Source: Chitinophaga lutea (lineage in GTDB: Bacteria > Bacteroidota > Bacteroidia > Chitinophagales > Chitinophagaceae). Taken from it: DNA of 64,000 bases. Shown in pieces: positions 16,127 to 24,757 of this stretch. The stretch is taken from NCBI RefSeq assembly GCF_003813775.1, contig NZ_RPDH01000002.1, positions 558,001-622,000 of the forward strand, read 5' to 3'. The notes beneath the pieces were generated by a model. That model saw only the letters and a program-made list of their open reading frames with translations. It ran no database searches and was not told the origin of the DNA. The stretch's first letter is position 1; each line of letters begins with the position of its first letter. Position numbers and translations under genes: made by a program.

Positions 16127-17782
16127 ATGAGAAAACACACCATTATCTTCATCATATTCGGGTTACTGACCATCACGGCCGGCTGTAAAAAATGGCTGGA
16201 TGTGAACAGCGACCCCGACACGCCACAGAACCCGGATCCTTCATCGGTTTTCCCGACCCAGCTGGCCGGCATTCCGAGAGGCATACAATTCGACGCGCGT
16301 TATATCGGCCGTTATATCCAGAACTGGAATACAGACCTCAGCACGCGCACGGCAGACGTTAACTGGGACCAGATGGGTTATACCGGCAGCAGCGACACCA
16401 ACGGCGACATCTGGCGGCAGGTATATTTCGGGCTGGGACAAAACCTGAACTATATCATCGACGTGGGCCGAGCCAAAGGCCAGTGGGATTACGTGGGGGC
16501 CGCCTACGCCCTGAAAGCGTATATGTTCCAGATCTGTACCGACCAGCATGGGGAGATCATCTTCACAGAAGCATTTAAGGAAAACACGGCGATCTTCCGG
16601 TTCGACGGGCAGGATACCGTGTACCAGGGCGTGCGCAACTACTGCGATTCCGCGTTGCTGTACCTGCAGCGCACGGATCTGAACCCGTCTTCCAACAAGC
16701 TTTCACGCGGCGACTTTGTCTACGGCGGCAATACCGCCAGGTGGATCCGCTTTGTGTATGCGATACTCGCCCACAACTACAACCACCTGTCCAACAAGAG
16801 TTTTTATGACCCGAACAAGGTGATCGAATTCTGTGATAAATCTTTCCAGTCAATCGACGATGATTTCCTCATTCCCTTCGACGCATCCAAGAACGACGAC
16901 TCCAATTTCTTCGGGCCGTACCGTAACAACCTGACAAACTTCAGGCAGAGCAATTTTATAGTACAGCTGATGGATGGCACATTGCTGGCCGGCGCCAGAT
17001 CTTACGTGAACCGCGACCCGCGCATCCGTCACATGCTGTCTGTTTCGCAGGATACCACCAACGGTAATGGCGGTTACCGCGGTGTATCACCCGGCGCAGG
17101 CGACCCTAATTTTTCCACCACCGATTCCCTCCGTAAGCGGCAAAGGGTGGCGGCGCCGTTTGGCGACAGCCTGTACGACAATCCCAGCTCCAACGTGTTT
17201 ACTCCCAATGCGGGCAAATACCTGTTCAGGGATAAAGCCGTGTCACCCGTGATGACGTATGCCGAAATACTGTTCATTAAAGCGGAGGCGGCCTACCGGA
17301 AAAAAGACTATGCCACCGCGCTCGACGCATATACCAAGGGCATCAATGCGCACTTTGATTTCATCAACCGGGGCACCATGCCGCGCGGCAACGATAAACT
17401 GTACAAGGGCGATCCGATTTCCGTACAGCAGCGCAATGAGTACCTCGGCGGCGCGAATGTGAAGAGAAGCGCCGCTACCCTTACACTGCGGGATATTATG
17501 ATGCAAAAGTACATCGCGCTGTGGGGCTGGGGATTCGTGGAAACCTGGGCCGACCTCCGGCGGTTTGCCTATAACCAGGTGCCCGACGAACGTACCGGGC
17601 AACCGGTGTACCAGGGTTTCACCCTGCCTGCCACCATTTCCGCCGACAACCAGGGCAAGCTCGTGTACCGTGCGCGCCCGCGTTTTAACTCGGAGTATGT
17701 GTGGAACAGGGATGAACTGAGCCGTATCGGCGCACTCGCGGGCGATTACCATACCAAACCCGTCTGGTTTATTTTACCCTAA
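16127..17782 (+). CDS. SusD/RagB-like surface lipoprotein
   Basis: The 551-residue product has a lipoprotein signal (MRKHTIIFIIFGLLTITAGC, lipobox TAGC, acylated Cys20). The sequence after it, KKWLDVNSDPDTPQ, is the usual SusD start. TPR-type helices are spread through the protein, and the late motif MTYAEILFIKAEAAYRK together with the C-terminal RRFAYNQVPDE region supports a SusD/RagB-type fold of the SusD-like 2 group. It is a surface lipoprotein that captures the ligand over the SusC channel. It lies 18 bp after susC and 11 bp before the DUF4397 gene. Confidence 0.94.
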   Translation: MRKHTIIFIIFGLLTITAGCKKWLDVNSDPDTPQNPDPSSVFPTQLAGIPRGIQFDARYIGRYIQNWNTDLSTRTADVNWDQMGYTGSSDTNGDIWRQVYFGLGQNLNYIIDVGRAKGQWDYVGAAYALKAYMFQICTDQHGEIIFTEAFKENTAIFRFDGQDTVYQGVRNYCDSALLYLQRTDLNPSSNKLSRGDFVYGGNTARWIRFVYAILAHNYNHLSNKSFYDPNKVIEFCDKSFQSIDDDFLIPFDASKNDDSNFFGPYRNNLTNFRQSNFIVQLMDGTLLAGARSYVNRDPRIRHMLSVSQDTTNGNGGYRGVSPGAGDPNFSTTDSLRKRQRVAAPFGDSLYDNPSSNVFTPNAGKYLFRDKAVSPVMTYAEILFIKAEAAYRKKDYATALDAYTKGINAHFDFINRGTMPRGNDKLYKGDPISVQQRNEYLGGANVKRSAATLTLRDIMMQKYIALWGWGFVETWADLRRFAYNQVPDERTGQPVYQGFTLPATISADNQGKLVYRARPRFNSEYVWNRDELSRIGALAGDYHTKPVWFILP

Positions 17783-17793
17783 ATTCAATCATC

Positions 17794-18540
17794 ATGAGAG
17801 TAATTTTCATCATCATATGTATATCGGTGCTGGCGGCCTGTAAAAAGAATTCATTCCATATCACCGAGCGCGACATCATCACCAATTCGACGGTGGCCCG
17901 CCTGAAAGTCGGTTACTTCAGTGCATCCGTCAACAACCAGGGCGTGCAGGTCAAGATCAACGGCGTGCGCCAGAGCAACAACCTCATCTATCCCATCGCC
18001 TTTCCCGGCGGCGGCCTCAATACCGGAGGTTCCAGCAACAGCGACTACCTGTACCTGACACCGGGTGAGACCAACGTCGACATCTCCGTGCCCAAAGCCA
18101 GGACAGACGAAGATTCCGTGAAGATATTCAACTTCGCGGCTCCCCTGGAAGCCGGTAAACGGTACACATTGTTCACCACCGACACGATGCCGAACGTAAC
18201 CGGCATACTGGTGCCGGACGATACCGAGGCGCCCACGAACACCGATGCCCGTATCAAGTTCATCAACCTGATGCCCAACGTGCCGGCAGTGGACTTTTAT
18301 CAGCGTACAACGCTGGTATTCGGCAACGTGGCGTACAAAAGCGTAACCGAATACAAAAACATTCCGTTCGGCAGCGATACGTTCCTGATCCGCGCGGCAG
18401 GCAGCGGCCCCACCGGCACGGTGATCGCCACACGGGTGATCGCCACGGCCAGGCAACGCATCTATACGTTTTTCTCGAGGGGTTACAGGACCGCCACCGG
18501 TACCCGTGCTCCGAACGTATCTGCCTTGATTGTGCAGTAA
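17794..18540 (+). CDS. DUF4397 domain lipoprotein
   Basis: The 248-residue product has a lipobox (MRVIFIIICISVLAACKKNSF, Cys16). The C-terminal half (TDARIKFINLMPNVPAVDFYQ, then NIPFGSDTFLIR and RIYTFFSRGY) matches DUF4397, an immunoglobulin-like repeat found in surface lipoproteins. It is the last gene of the SusC-SusD operon, with 11 bp from susD. A third lipoprotein in such operons often sits on the cell surface and helps bind the ligand, but that role is inferred here. A strong terminator follows 100 bp downstream. Confidence 0.82.
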   Translation: MRVIFIIICISVLAACKKNSFHITERDIITNSTVARLKVGYFSASVNNQGVQVKINGVRQSNNLIYPIAFPGGGLNTGGSSNSDYLYLTPGETNVDISVPKARTDEDSVKIFNFAAPLEAGKRYTLFTTDTMPNVTGILVPDDTEAPTNTDARIKFINLMPNVPAVDFYQRTTLVFGNVAYKSVTEYKNIPFGSDTFLIRAAGSGPTGTVIATRVIATARQRIYTFFSRGYRTATGTRAPNVSALIVQ

Positions 18541-18641
18541 CGTTGCGGCAGCATGGCAAAGAGGATGCACCTCCTGTTCAGAACGATGCGTTCTTCACAG
18601 ATGGAAACATTCAGGCCTGCTACGCATAAAAAAATCATGGC

Positions 18642-18676
18642 ATACGCCGCCCGTTTCACCGGGCGGCGTATTTTTG
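18642..18676 (+). terminator. Terminator of SusC-SusD-DUF4397 operon
   Basis: A perfect 12-bp inverted repeat (18642-18653 and 18660-18671) with a 6-nt loop is followed by TTTTG. The T-run also forms part of a -7 box for the next gene. Confidence 0.85.
18669..18676 (+). promoter_or_regulatory. -7 box of HEAT-like gene inside terminator
   Basis: TATTTTTG is an exact match to TAnnTTTG. It overlaps the right arm and T-run of the operon terminator and ends 3 nt before the ATG at 18680, so the mRNA would be leaderless or nearly so. No -33 TTTG is seen at the right distance. Confidence 0.45.
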
Positions 18677-18679
18677 TAT

Positions 18680-19210
18680 ATGCACCTGCGTAACGACATC
18701 CTCAAAGAACATTCCCGCGAAAACACCCTGCGCATCGCCAAATGGATCGGTAACAAACCCGACCGTGTCACCGCCCTGATGGAACTTTTCCTGCACGACG
18801 AATACCGCGTGGTGCAGCGCGCCGCCTGGATACTGAGCCATGTGGCGGAGAAACATCCTGCCCTGGTAGAGCCTCACCTGCATCAGATGGTGGACCGTAT
18901 GGGACATCCGGGTATACCGGTAGCGGTTAAACGAAATGTAGTACGGATTTTGCAGTTCCTGCCTGTGCCTGAAAACCTGCAGGGGCCGGTGATGGACTAT
19001 TGTTTCCGTTTCCTGGAAGACCCGCAGGAAACGGTGGCCGTACGCGCGTTTTCGATGACGGTACTGGCGAACCTCGCCGAGCAGTATCCGGAGATCAGGA
19101 ACGAGATTGTTCTGCTGATCGAAGACCAGCTTCGGGAAGGCGCCACACCCGGCTTTAAAAGCCGTGGTAAAAAAACGCTGGCACGGCTGGCGAAGGGGCA
19201 TAAGAACTGA
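18680..19210 (+). CDS. HEAT-repeat-like helical protein
   Basis: The start at 18680 (MHLRNDILKEHSRENTLRI) is chosen because the longer open frame runs back through the operon terminator. The 176-residue product is all helical with paired amphipathic helices: TALMELFLHDEYRVVQRAAWILSHVAEKHP, VKRNVVRILQFLPVP, VAVRAFSMTVLANLAEQYPEI. These are HEAT-like repeats, a fold used for protein-protein contacts. No signal peptide, so cytoplasmic. No catalytic motif is visible and the exact role is unknown. It is convergent with infC, and a tandem repeat cluster lies between them. Confidence 0.75.
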   Translation: MHLRNDILKEHSRENTLRIAKWIGNKPDRVTALMELFLHDEYRVVQRAAWILSHVAEKHPALVEPHLHQMVDRMGHPGIPVAVKRNVVRILQFLPVPENLQGPVMDYCFRFLEDPQETVAVRAFSMTVLANLAEQYPEIRNEIVLLIEDQLREGATPGFKSRGKKTLARLAKGHKN

Positions 19211-19420
19211 TGGCGTTGTTGTGATGTGTAGAACGGCACGGCAGGATGTAAAACAGGGAATTGCAGGAGAACTCTCTCGGGTGATGTGCAGTATGAGAGC
19301 TGTTGTAATATGAAAAAGATGCGGCAGGATGCAAAACAGGTAATTGCAGGAAAGCACTTTTGGGTGATACTGCAGTATGGGCTGTTGTAGTATGAAAAAA
19401 TACGGCAGGATGCCCGGCGT
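19211..19420 (+). repeat. Degenerate tandem repeat of about 83 bp, 2.4 copies
   Basis: GCAGGATGTAAAACAGG at 19241, GCAGGATGCAAAACAGG at 19324 and GCAGGATGC at 19405 mark three units with spacings of 83 and 81 bp. Other shared blocks are AATTGCAGGA, GGGTGAT..TGCAGTATG and GCTGTTGTARTATGAAAAA. The cluster fills the space between the convergent HEAT-like gene and infC. No gene is seen in it on either strand. Confidence 0.8.
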
Positions 19421-19470
19421 GAAGCCCCTTCGAATCTCAAACGCAGTATCTTCCGCCGATGACAAGGCAT

Positions 19471-19499
19471 AAAAAAACCCGGAGCATGGCACTCCGGGC
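19471..19499 (-). terminator. Terminator of infC
   Basis: A CCCGGAG/CTCCGGG stem is followed on the minus strand by seven T, about 30 bp after the infC stop. Confidence 0.85.
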
Positions 19500-19529
19500 T
19501 ATTGAATCTATTTCGATAACACTTAAAAA

Positions 19530-20309
19530 CTAGTTGTTACCTGCAGGCTTGTCTTCTGCCGGTTTATCAGCAGGCGGCCTGTTGGCATACTTGATCTCAA
19601 TCGGGCGGCGTGCCGGGGCAGGCTGCGGTTGAGCGGGCTGAACGGGCTGGGACTGTGATTCGCCGCCTTCCCTGGGCTCTCTCGGTTCCCTGGGTTCTCT
19701 TGCCTCTTTCGGCGGTTTTTCGCCGGCCGGTTTTTTCTTGGCAGACTTCGGTGCGAAAATCGCGATCATGCGTTTGCCTTCCATCAGCGGCATCCCTTCC
19801 AGGGCGCCTACTTCCGCCAGGCGTTCCGCGAACTTCAGCAGAATCAACTCACCACGTTCCTTGAACATGATGGCGCGGCCTTTAAACTGCACGTATGTTT
19901 TAACCTTATTGCCTTCCTTGAGGAATTTCTCGGCATGTTTGGCTTTAAAATCAAAGTCGTGATCATCGGTATTCGGCGTAAAGCGGATTTCCTTCACCTC
20001 GCTCTTGTGAGCGTTCGCCTTCATTTCCTTTTCCTTCTTCTTCTTCTCGTAAAGGAATTTATTATAATCGATGATACGGCAAACAGGGGGGGCTGCATTG
20101 GGGGATATTTCTACGAGGTCAAGCCCCTGGTCTTCCGCCATGCGCAATGCTTCGTCCGTTCTGTAAATGCCCGGCTCCACATTTTCGCCTACCAACCTGA
20201 TTTCCGGAACACGGATCATCCTGTTGGTACGATGCTCCTGTTGTTGTTCTCTTCTGAAATTTGGGTTTCTTCCCCGGTTGTTAAAGTTTGGTCTTGGTCC
20301 TTGTTGCAT
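19530..20309 (-). CDS. infC: Translation initiation factor IF-3 with extended tail
   Basis: The product is 259 residues, against about 170-180 for most IF-3. The N-terminal domain starts near residue 33 (VPEIRLVGENVEPGIYRTDEAL, then LDLVEISPNAAPPVCRIIDYNKF), and the C-terminal domain runs to about 190 (VKEIRFTPNTDDHDFDFKAKHAEKFL, then GALEGMPLMEGKRMIAIF). Before it is an Asn/Arg-rich stretch and after it a 65-residue low-complexity tail rich in Pro, Glu, Arg and Lys, with an EPREPREPRE run. IF-3 binds the 30S subunit and controls start-codon selection. The start here is ATG, not the AUU/AUA that allows autoregulation in E. coli. It follows thrS, as usual, but rpmI and rplT do not follow it. 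Confidence 0.95.
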   Translation of the reverse strand: MQQGPRPNFNNRGRNPNFRREQQQEHRTNRMIRVPEIRLVGENVEPGIYRTDEALRMAEDQGLDLVEISPNAAPPVCRIIDYNKFLYEKKKKEKEMKANAHKSEVKEIRFTPNTDDHDFDFKAKHAEKFLKEGNKVKTYVQFKGRAIMFKERGELILLKFAERLAEVGALEGMPLMEGKRMIAIFAPKSAKKKPAGEKPPKEAREPREPREPREGGESQSQPVQPAQPQPAPARRPIEIKYANRPPADKPAEDKPAGNN

Positions 20310-20495
20310 TAAAATGTTGAATTGTTAAATAATAATGATGATACTGCCGGTGGACTTTTCAAAACCAACAGTAGCATACTACTGGTTAAAATCGTTTAAG
20401 GGAATATTCATGTCAATTTACCACTGAACCATATGAATAATCCGCCTGACCACTGAAAAGATAAATAAATATGAGCAAACGAAAAAAACAAAGGC

Positions 20496-22439
20496 TTATT
20501 CGAAAGGTTTGCGGTTGATGACTTCATCTTCCACCAGTTTCATAAACGCTGCTATTTCCATTGTTCCGAGATCGCCTTTGGCCTGCCTGCGTACCGCTAC
20601 CTTGCCGTCTGCCTCTTCTTTTTCACCTACCACGAGCATGTAAGGTACTTTTGCCAGTTCCGCCTCACGTATCTTCTTACCGATCTTTTCGCTCCTATCA
20701 TCAATTTCAGCGCGAATTTCCGCATTTTTTAGCAATTCTGCCACTTTTTCTGAATACGGCACGAACTTGTCGCTGATGGGCAGGATTTTCACCTGGGTGG
20801 GCGTCAGCCACAGCGGGAACTTACCTGCGCAGTGCTCGATCAGCACGGCAATGAAACGTTCCAGGGAACCGAAGGGCGCCCGGTGGATCATGACCGGCCG
20901 GTGGGGCTTGTTGTCGGCACCGATATATTCCAGCTCAAAACGTTCCGGCAGGTTGTAGTCCACCTGGATGGTACCCAGCTGCCACTTGCGGCCCAGGGCG
21001 TCTTTCACCATAAAGTCGAGTTTCGGGCCGTAGAACGCCGCTTCGCCGTATTCCACGACGGTGCGCAGCCCTTTTTCGGCGGCAGACTCGATAATGGCCT
21101 GCTCCGCGAGGTTCCAGTTTTCGTCGGAACCGATGTATTTGCTGCGGTCTTCCTGGTCGCGCAGGGAGATCTGGGCGGTAAAATCAGTGAAACTGAGACT
21201 GTTGAACACATACAGCACCAGGTCGATCACCTTGCAGAATTCCTCTTTCACCTGGTCGGGCCGGCAGAAAAGGTGGGCATCGTCCTGGGTAAAGCCCCTC
21301 ACCCTTGTCAAACCGTGCAGTTCACCGTGTTGTTCGTAACGGTAAACGGTGCCGAATTCGGCAAAACGCACGGGCAGGTCTTTATACGATTTGGGCGAAG
21401 TTTTGTAAATCTCGCAGTGGTGCGGGCAGTTCATGGGTTTGAGCAGGAACTCCTCTCCCTCTTCCGGCGTATGGATGGGCTGGAAGCTGTCTTTCCCGTA
21501 TTTTTCGTAGTGCCCGGAGGTCACATACAGGTTTTTACTGCCGATATGTGGTGTAACCACAGGCAGGTAGCCGCTTTCCACCTGTGCTTTCTGCAAAAAG
21601 TTCTGCAGCCGTTCGCGGAGCATGGCGCCTTTGGGCAGCCACAGCGGCAGGCCCAGGCCTACCCGCTCGGAGAAGGCAAACAGTTCCAGTTCCTTGCCCA
21701 GCTTGCGGTGATCGCGTTTTTTCGCTTCTTCCAGCAGGGTCAGGTACTCGTCGAGCTCCTTTTGGGACGGGAAAGTGATACCGTAGATGCGGGTGAGCAT
21801 CTTGTTGTTTTCGTTCCCCAGCCAGTACGCGCCGGCAATATTGGTCAGCTTTACGGCTTTGATGAAGCCGGTGCTGGGAATGTGCGGGCCACGGCAGAGG
21901 TCGGTGAACGCCCCCTGGGTGTAGAATGTAATCGAACCGTCTTCCAGCTTTTGCAGCAGGTCAAGTTTATAAGGGTCGTTTTTGTCTGTAAAGTACTGGA
22001 TGGCATCCGCCTTGGAAACGTCTTTGCGGACGTAGGCGTTGTTCTGTTTGGCCAGTTCGGTCATTTTTGCTTCCAGCTGGCGCAGTTCCTCATCGGAAAT
22101 GGCGCGGCCGTCGAGGTCTACGTCGTAGAAGAAACCGCCGTTTTCCAGCGGGGGACCGTAACCGAATTTCACTCCCGGGTACAGGCTCTCCAGCGCTTCC
22201 GCCATGAGGTGGGCGGAAGAATGCCACATAGTCGCTTTGCCGTCCGTATCCGTCCACGTGAGCAACTGCAGGGTACCATCTTTCGTAATGGGGCGGGTTG
22301 CGTCAATCACCTGTCCGTTTACTTTCGCCGCTAAAACCTTGCGGGCTAAACCTTCGCTGATGGATTTTGCAATGTCCAGTGCTGATACGCCTTGTTCATA
22401 CTGTCTTACTGCGCCGTCCGGGAATGTAATGTTGATCAT
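20496..22439 (-). CDS. thrS: Threonyl-tRNA synthetase
   Basis: The start at 22439 ([18 protein letters not shown]) is the family start; the longer frame to 22610 runs through the leader hairpin and promoter. The 647-residue product has the TGS domain (1-60), the editing domain with [11 protein letters not shown] and RGPHI, the class II core with motif 2 ([24 protein letters not shown]) and motif 3 ([18 protein letters not shown]), and the anticodon-binding domain from about 540. The zinc ligands Cys ([14 protein letters not shown]) and the two His are present. It charges tRNA-Thr and edits Ser-tRNA-Thr. It is transcribed before infC, with a 186-bp spacer. Confidence 0.98.
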   Translation of the reverse strand: MINITFPDGAVRQYEQGVSALDIAKSISEGLARKVLAAKVNGQVIDATRPITKDGTLQLLTWTDTDGKATMWHSSAHLMAEALESLYPGVKFGYGPPLENGGFFYDVDLDGRAISDEELRQLEAKMTELAKQNNAYVRKDVSKADAIQYFTDKNDPYKLDLLQKLEDGSITFYTQGAFTDLCRGPHIPSTGFIKAVKLTNIAGAYWLGNENNKMLTRIYGITFPSQKELDEYLTLLEEAKKRDHRKLGKELELFAFSERVGLGLPLWLPKGAMLRERLQNFLQKAQVESGYLPVVTPHIGSKNLYVTSGHYEKYGKDSFQPIHTPEEGEEFLLKPMNCPHHCEIYKTSPKSYKDLPVRFAEFGTVYRYEQHGELHGLTRVRGFTQDDAHLFCRPDQVKEEFCKVIDLVLYVFNSLSFTDFTAQISLRDQEDRSKYIGSDENWNLAEQAIIESAAEKGLRTVVEYGEAAFYGPKLDFMVKDALGRKWQLGTIQVDYNLPERFELEYIGADNKPHRPVMIHRAPFGSLERFIAVLIEHCAGKFPLWLTPTQVKILPISDKFVPYSEKVAELLKNAEIRAEIDDRSEKIGKKIREAELAKVPYMLVVGEKEEADGKVAVRRQAKGDLGTMEIAAFMKLVEDEVINRKPFE

Positions 22440-22485
22440 ATATCCTTTTCTCAAATAAAATGCATGCGAAATTACGAAATCAATT

Positions 22486-22515
22486 ACAGATTGCGAAGCA
22501 ATCATTCGCATCTGT
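22486..22515 (-). other. Imperfect hairpin near 5' end of thrS leader
   Basis: Arms ACAGAT/ATCTGT and GCGAA/TTCGC pair around a 7-nt loop with one bulged base. Given the putative promoter at 22525-22554, the hairpin would lie within the first 30 to 40 nt of the thrS mRNA. It could be a regulatory or stabilising leader element. Confidence 0.5.
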
Positions 22516-22524
22516 AAAAAATGA

Positions 22525-22554
22525 CAAATATGATGACGCCGGCAGGGCAACAAA
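22525..22554 (-). promoter_or_regulatory. Putative thrS promoter
   Basis: On the minus strand TTTG (22551-22554), an 18-nt spacer and CATATTTG (22525-22532) match the TTTG/TAnnTTTG consensus with one mismatch. The thrS ATG at 22439 lies about 85 bp downstream. Confidence 0.5.
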
Positions 22555-22687
22555 CCGTCCACATCTGTGAAAATCCGCATATGATACGGACAATCAACGG
22601 TGCCGGTCAAACCCTGGGCGATGGCATGGCTATGCCGCCATCGGCCTGCTTCCCCGGCCCGTACAAATTATTGCGAATTACGATAAA

Positions 22688-22720
22688 TTGACTGTAGTGT
22701 GCGTGCAGCCCTTATATTTG
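22688..22720 (+). promoter_or_regulatory. Putative promoter of hypothetical gene at 22745
   Basis: TTG at 22688-22690, a 22-nt spacer and TATATTTG at 22713-22720 (exact TAnnTTTG) lie 24 bp before the ATG. Confidence 0.55.
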
Positions 22721-22744
22721 CAGCCCGAACAACCCAGAAAAGAC

Positions 22745-23755
22745 ATGACAGCGGAGATCGTCACTGAAGAAAATGTTACCCGGATACTGGACAAACTGTT
22801 GGATACCCAGACCTTTTCCACCGAATCGCGCATTCCCGGCCTGAAAGGCTCCGTGATCGCAGGCAGTTCCTATCTGGATGCCTACCACACCGAAGAAAGC
22901 CTCGATTTCAAAAAACACGGATTCGACAGCGCCGACGCCTTCCTGACCTGGCTGCTGGGCCAGTGCGGAGCGACCACCTTCGCCCGGGAACACCTGCTGG
23001 TAGTGTATTATCCTGAAAACACCACCGGCGAATTATCGAAGCACCTCAAATGGCTGACCATCCCGTTTTATTTCGCTTTTACGGACAAAGGCATGCACAT
23101 CCTGCAAAGCACACGGCATAGCTATATCGACATTATCGAGGAAATGAAGGCGCTACGCCCACTGGAGAACGTGCCGGAAGCCGACCAGGCAAAGGCCACG
23201 CAACAACTGGCCGATGCCTTGCTCAGCCTGGGCAGGCGGCTGCGCCTCCCCTTCGCCGCCGGCAGCGCACCGAAAAAAGCGCCCAGCGAAGAAAAACTCA
23301 TCAAGGAATTGACGGCTCTCCTGCTGAAGCCCGATGCCAAAACCGCCAAAGAGCTGAAAACGATTACCGCAGAAGCCGTGGCCGAACTCCGCACCGGTTC
23401 CGGCGACGATGAAGACGACAACGATGGCGAAAACAGCCGCGCCATCCGCGGCCTCACGTTACTGCAGCACGTACCGGTAGCGCATGCCGACTGGAAATTC
23501 AGCGCCGCGGACATGGAAAGCTACCTGGAAGAAATCACCGGCCAGGAAATGAAACTGGACCTTCCCCGGCCCGACATACTCTCGTCCGATCTGTTCCCTT
23601 ACGCCCAGCAGGCCATGGCCGGCAACGGCTGGACGCTGCTCTCCTACGATACCGGCGGCGACAGCTATATGTTTTTCGCCGTATACACCGCGGACGCCGA
23701 CAGGGTTATCCGGCTGTTTGAGCAACTGGGGCTGCCCGCGGAGATCTGCAAATAA
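22745..23755 (+). CDS. Conserved hypothetical protein, acidic linker
   Basis: The start is set at 22745 (MTAEIVTEENVTRILDKLL), because the earlier ATG-like start at 22688 lies upstream of the -7 box. The 336-residue product has no signal peptide or membrane segment, so it is cytoplasmic. Residues 1 to about 170 form an alpha/beta region, 175-225 are helical and Lys-rich, and an acidic run (GSGDDEDDNDGEN) separates a C-terminal region of about 110 residues. The end, WTLLSYDTGGDSYMFFAVY followed by VIRLFEQLGLPAE, faintly recalls DUF6630-type proteins, but this is not secure. No function is assigned. It is monocistronic, with a hairpin just after its stop. Confidence 0.7.
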   Translation: MTAEIVTEENVTRILDKLLDTQTFSTESRIPGLKGSVIAGSSYLDAYHTEESLDFKKHGFDSADAFLTWLLGQCGATTFAREHLLVVYYPENTTGELSKHLKWLTIPFYFAFTDKGMHILQSTRHSYIDIIEEMKALRPLENVPEADQAKATQQLADALLSLGRRLRLPFAAGSAPKKAPSEEKLIKELTALLLKPDAKTAKELKTITAEAVAELRTGSGDDEDDNDGENSRAIRGLTLLQHVPVAHADWKFSAADMESYLEEITGQEMKLDLPRPDILSSDLFPYAQQAMAGNGWTLLSYDTGGDSYMFFAVYTADADRVIRLFEQLGLPAEICK

Positions 23756-23763
23756 CCGTATAC

Positions 23764-23786
23764 TGCCGGATCGCTGCGTCCGGCAG
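23764..23786 (+). terminator. Hairpin after hypothetical gene
   Basis: CTGCCGGA/TCCGGCAG arms with a 7-nt loop lie 8 bp after the stop codon. The T-run is weak (ATTCCCCTATTTTTG), so termination efficiency is uncertain. Confidence 0.5.
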
Positions 23787-23793
23787 ATTCCCC

Positions 23794-23801
23794 TATTTTT
23801 G
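23794..23801 (+). promoter_or_regulatory. -7 box of SMUG2-type gene
   Basis: TATTTTTG is an exact TAnnTTTG match ending 4 nt before the ATG at 23806. The resulting mRNA would be leaderless or nearly so. No -33 element is clear. Confidence 0.45.
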
Positions 23802-23805
23802 CGCC

Positions 23806-24495
23806 ATGAAAACAATGGCCGACAAGATCATCCACTTCAACACCCACCTTGTTTACAAAGGCACACTGCCACCCGGTATCCGTATCATGAACCCTTTCCG
23901 GGAGCAGCCGGGCGTGGTGGACATCATGACCACCTTTTACAAGAAGTTCTATAACGACACCCATACCCGCAAACTGATACTGGGCATCAATCCCGGTCGC
24001 TTCGGCGCGGGTGTTACAGGCATTCCGTTCACGGACTCGCACCGGCTGGCCGATCCCTGTGGCATTATTATTCCCGGCATCAAAACCTACGAGCCCTCAT
24101 CGGTCTTTGTGTATGATGTAATTGCAGCCTATGGCGGGCCCAAGGCGTTCTACCACGACTTTTACATCGGCGCCATCTGCCCGCTCGGGTTTACCTCCCA
24201 AAAGCCCGGCGGTAAAGAAGTCAACTACAATTATTACGACAGCAAGGCGCTCACCGATGCCGTATTGGAATTTATGCTCGACAGTCTCCGGAAACAGCTG
24301 GCCTTCGGCCTCGACACACGGGTGGCCTATGTGCTGGGCACCGGCAAAAACGCCGCCTTTATCCAAAAACTTAATGAGCAATACCGTTTCTTCGAACGCA
24401 TCGAGCCGCTGGAGCATCCGCGGTTCGTGATGCAATACCGGCTGAAACGGAAGGAGGAATACATCAATAAATACCTCGAGGCGTTCCATCTTTGA
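23806..24495 (+). CDS. SMUG2-type uracil-DNA glycosylase family protein
   Basis: The 229-residue product contains LILGINPGRFGAGVTGIPFTD from residue 57, which corresponds to the UDG-superfamily motif 1 (GINPG at 60-64). Near residue 206 EHPRFVMQY gives a His in the place of motif 2. Overall length and layout fit the SMUG2/DUF4918 family, which in the few tested members removes uracil or deaminated purines from DNA. It has no signal peptide and is a cytoplasmic base-excision repair enzyme. Substrate preference cannot be told from sequence. Transcribed alone, just after the hairpin of the preceding gene. Confidence 0.82.
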   Translation: MKTMADKIIHFNTHLVYKGTLPPGIRIMNPFREQPGVVDIMTTFYKKFYNDTHTRKLILGINPGRFGAGVTGIPFTDSHRLADPCGIIIPGIKTYEPSSVFVYDVIAAYGGPKAFYHDFYIGAICPLGFTSQKPGGKEVNYNYYDSKALTDAVLEFMLDSLRKQLAFGLDTRVAYVLGTGKNAAFIQKLNEQYRFFERIEPLEHPRFVMQYRLKRKEEYINKYLEAFHL

Positions 24496-24757
24496 ATGCG
24501 TGCGTGAGCATATCCGACCTGTTGATGCCGGCGTCAAGTGAAGTTCGGTCTCAATCAGAAGTCGGAATCCCTGCTGATGCTGATTTCCTAATATCAGATG
24601 CCGGTGTGTACCGGTATAAATAGCATTCGGGCAAATACGATTGCAGGATGGATTTTCACGGGAACATACCGGAAACATTCGGATACACAATTTTTACCCG
24701 CCCGTTCTGATTGAAATATAGTGTTCCGGGAATCGGGTTTCCACAATACCGCCGGGG

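Noticed and set aside
19420..19440. TTCGAATC as a possible tRNA T-loop
   Set aside because: No acceptor stem, anticodon arm or D-loop could be fitted around it.
20832..22334. 500-codon open frame antisense to thrS
   Set aside because: It is a shadow of the well-supported thrS reading frame, caused by codon bias in GC-rich DNA.
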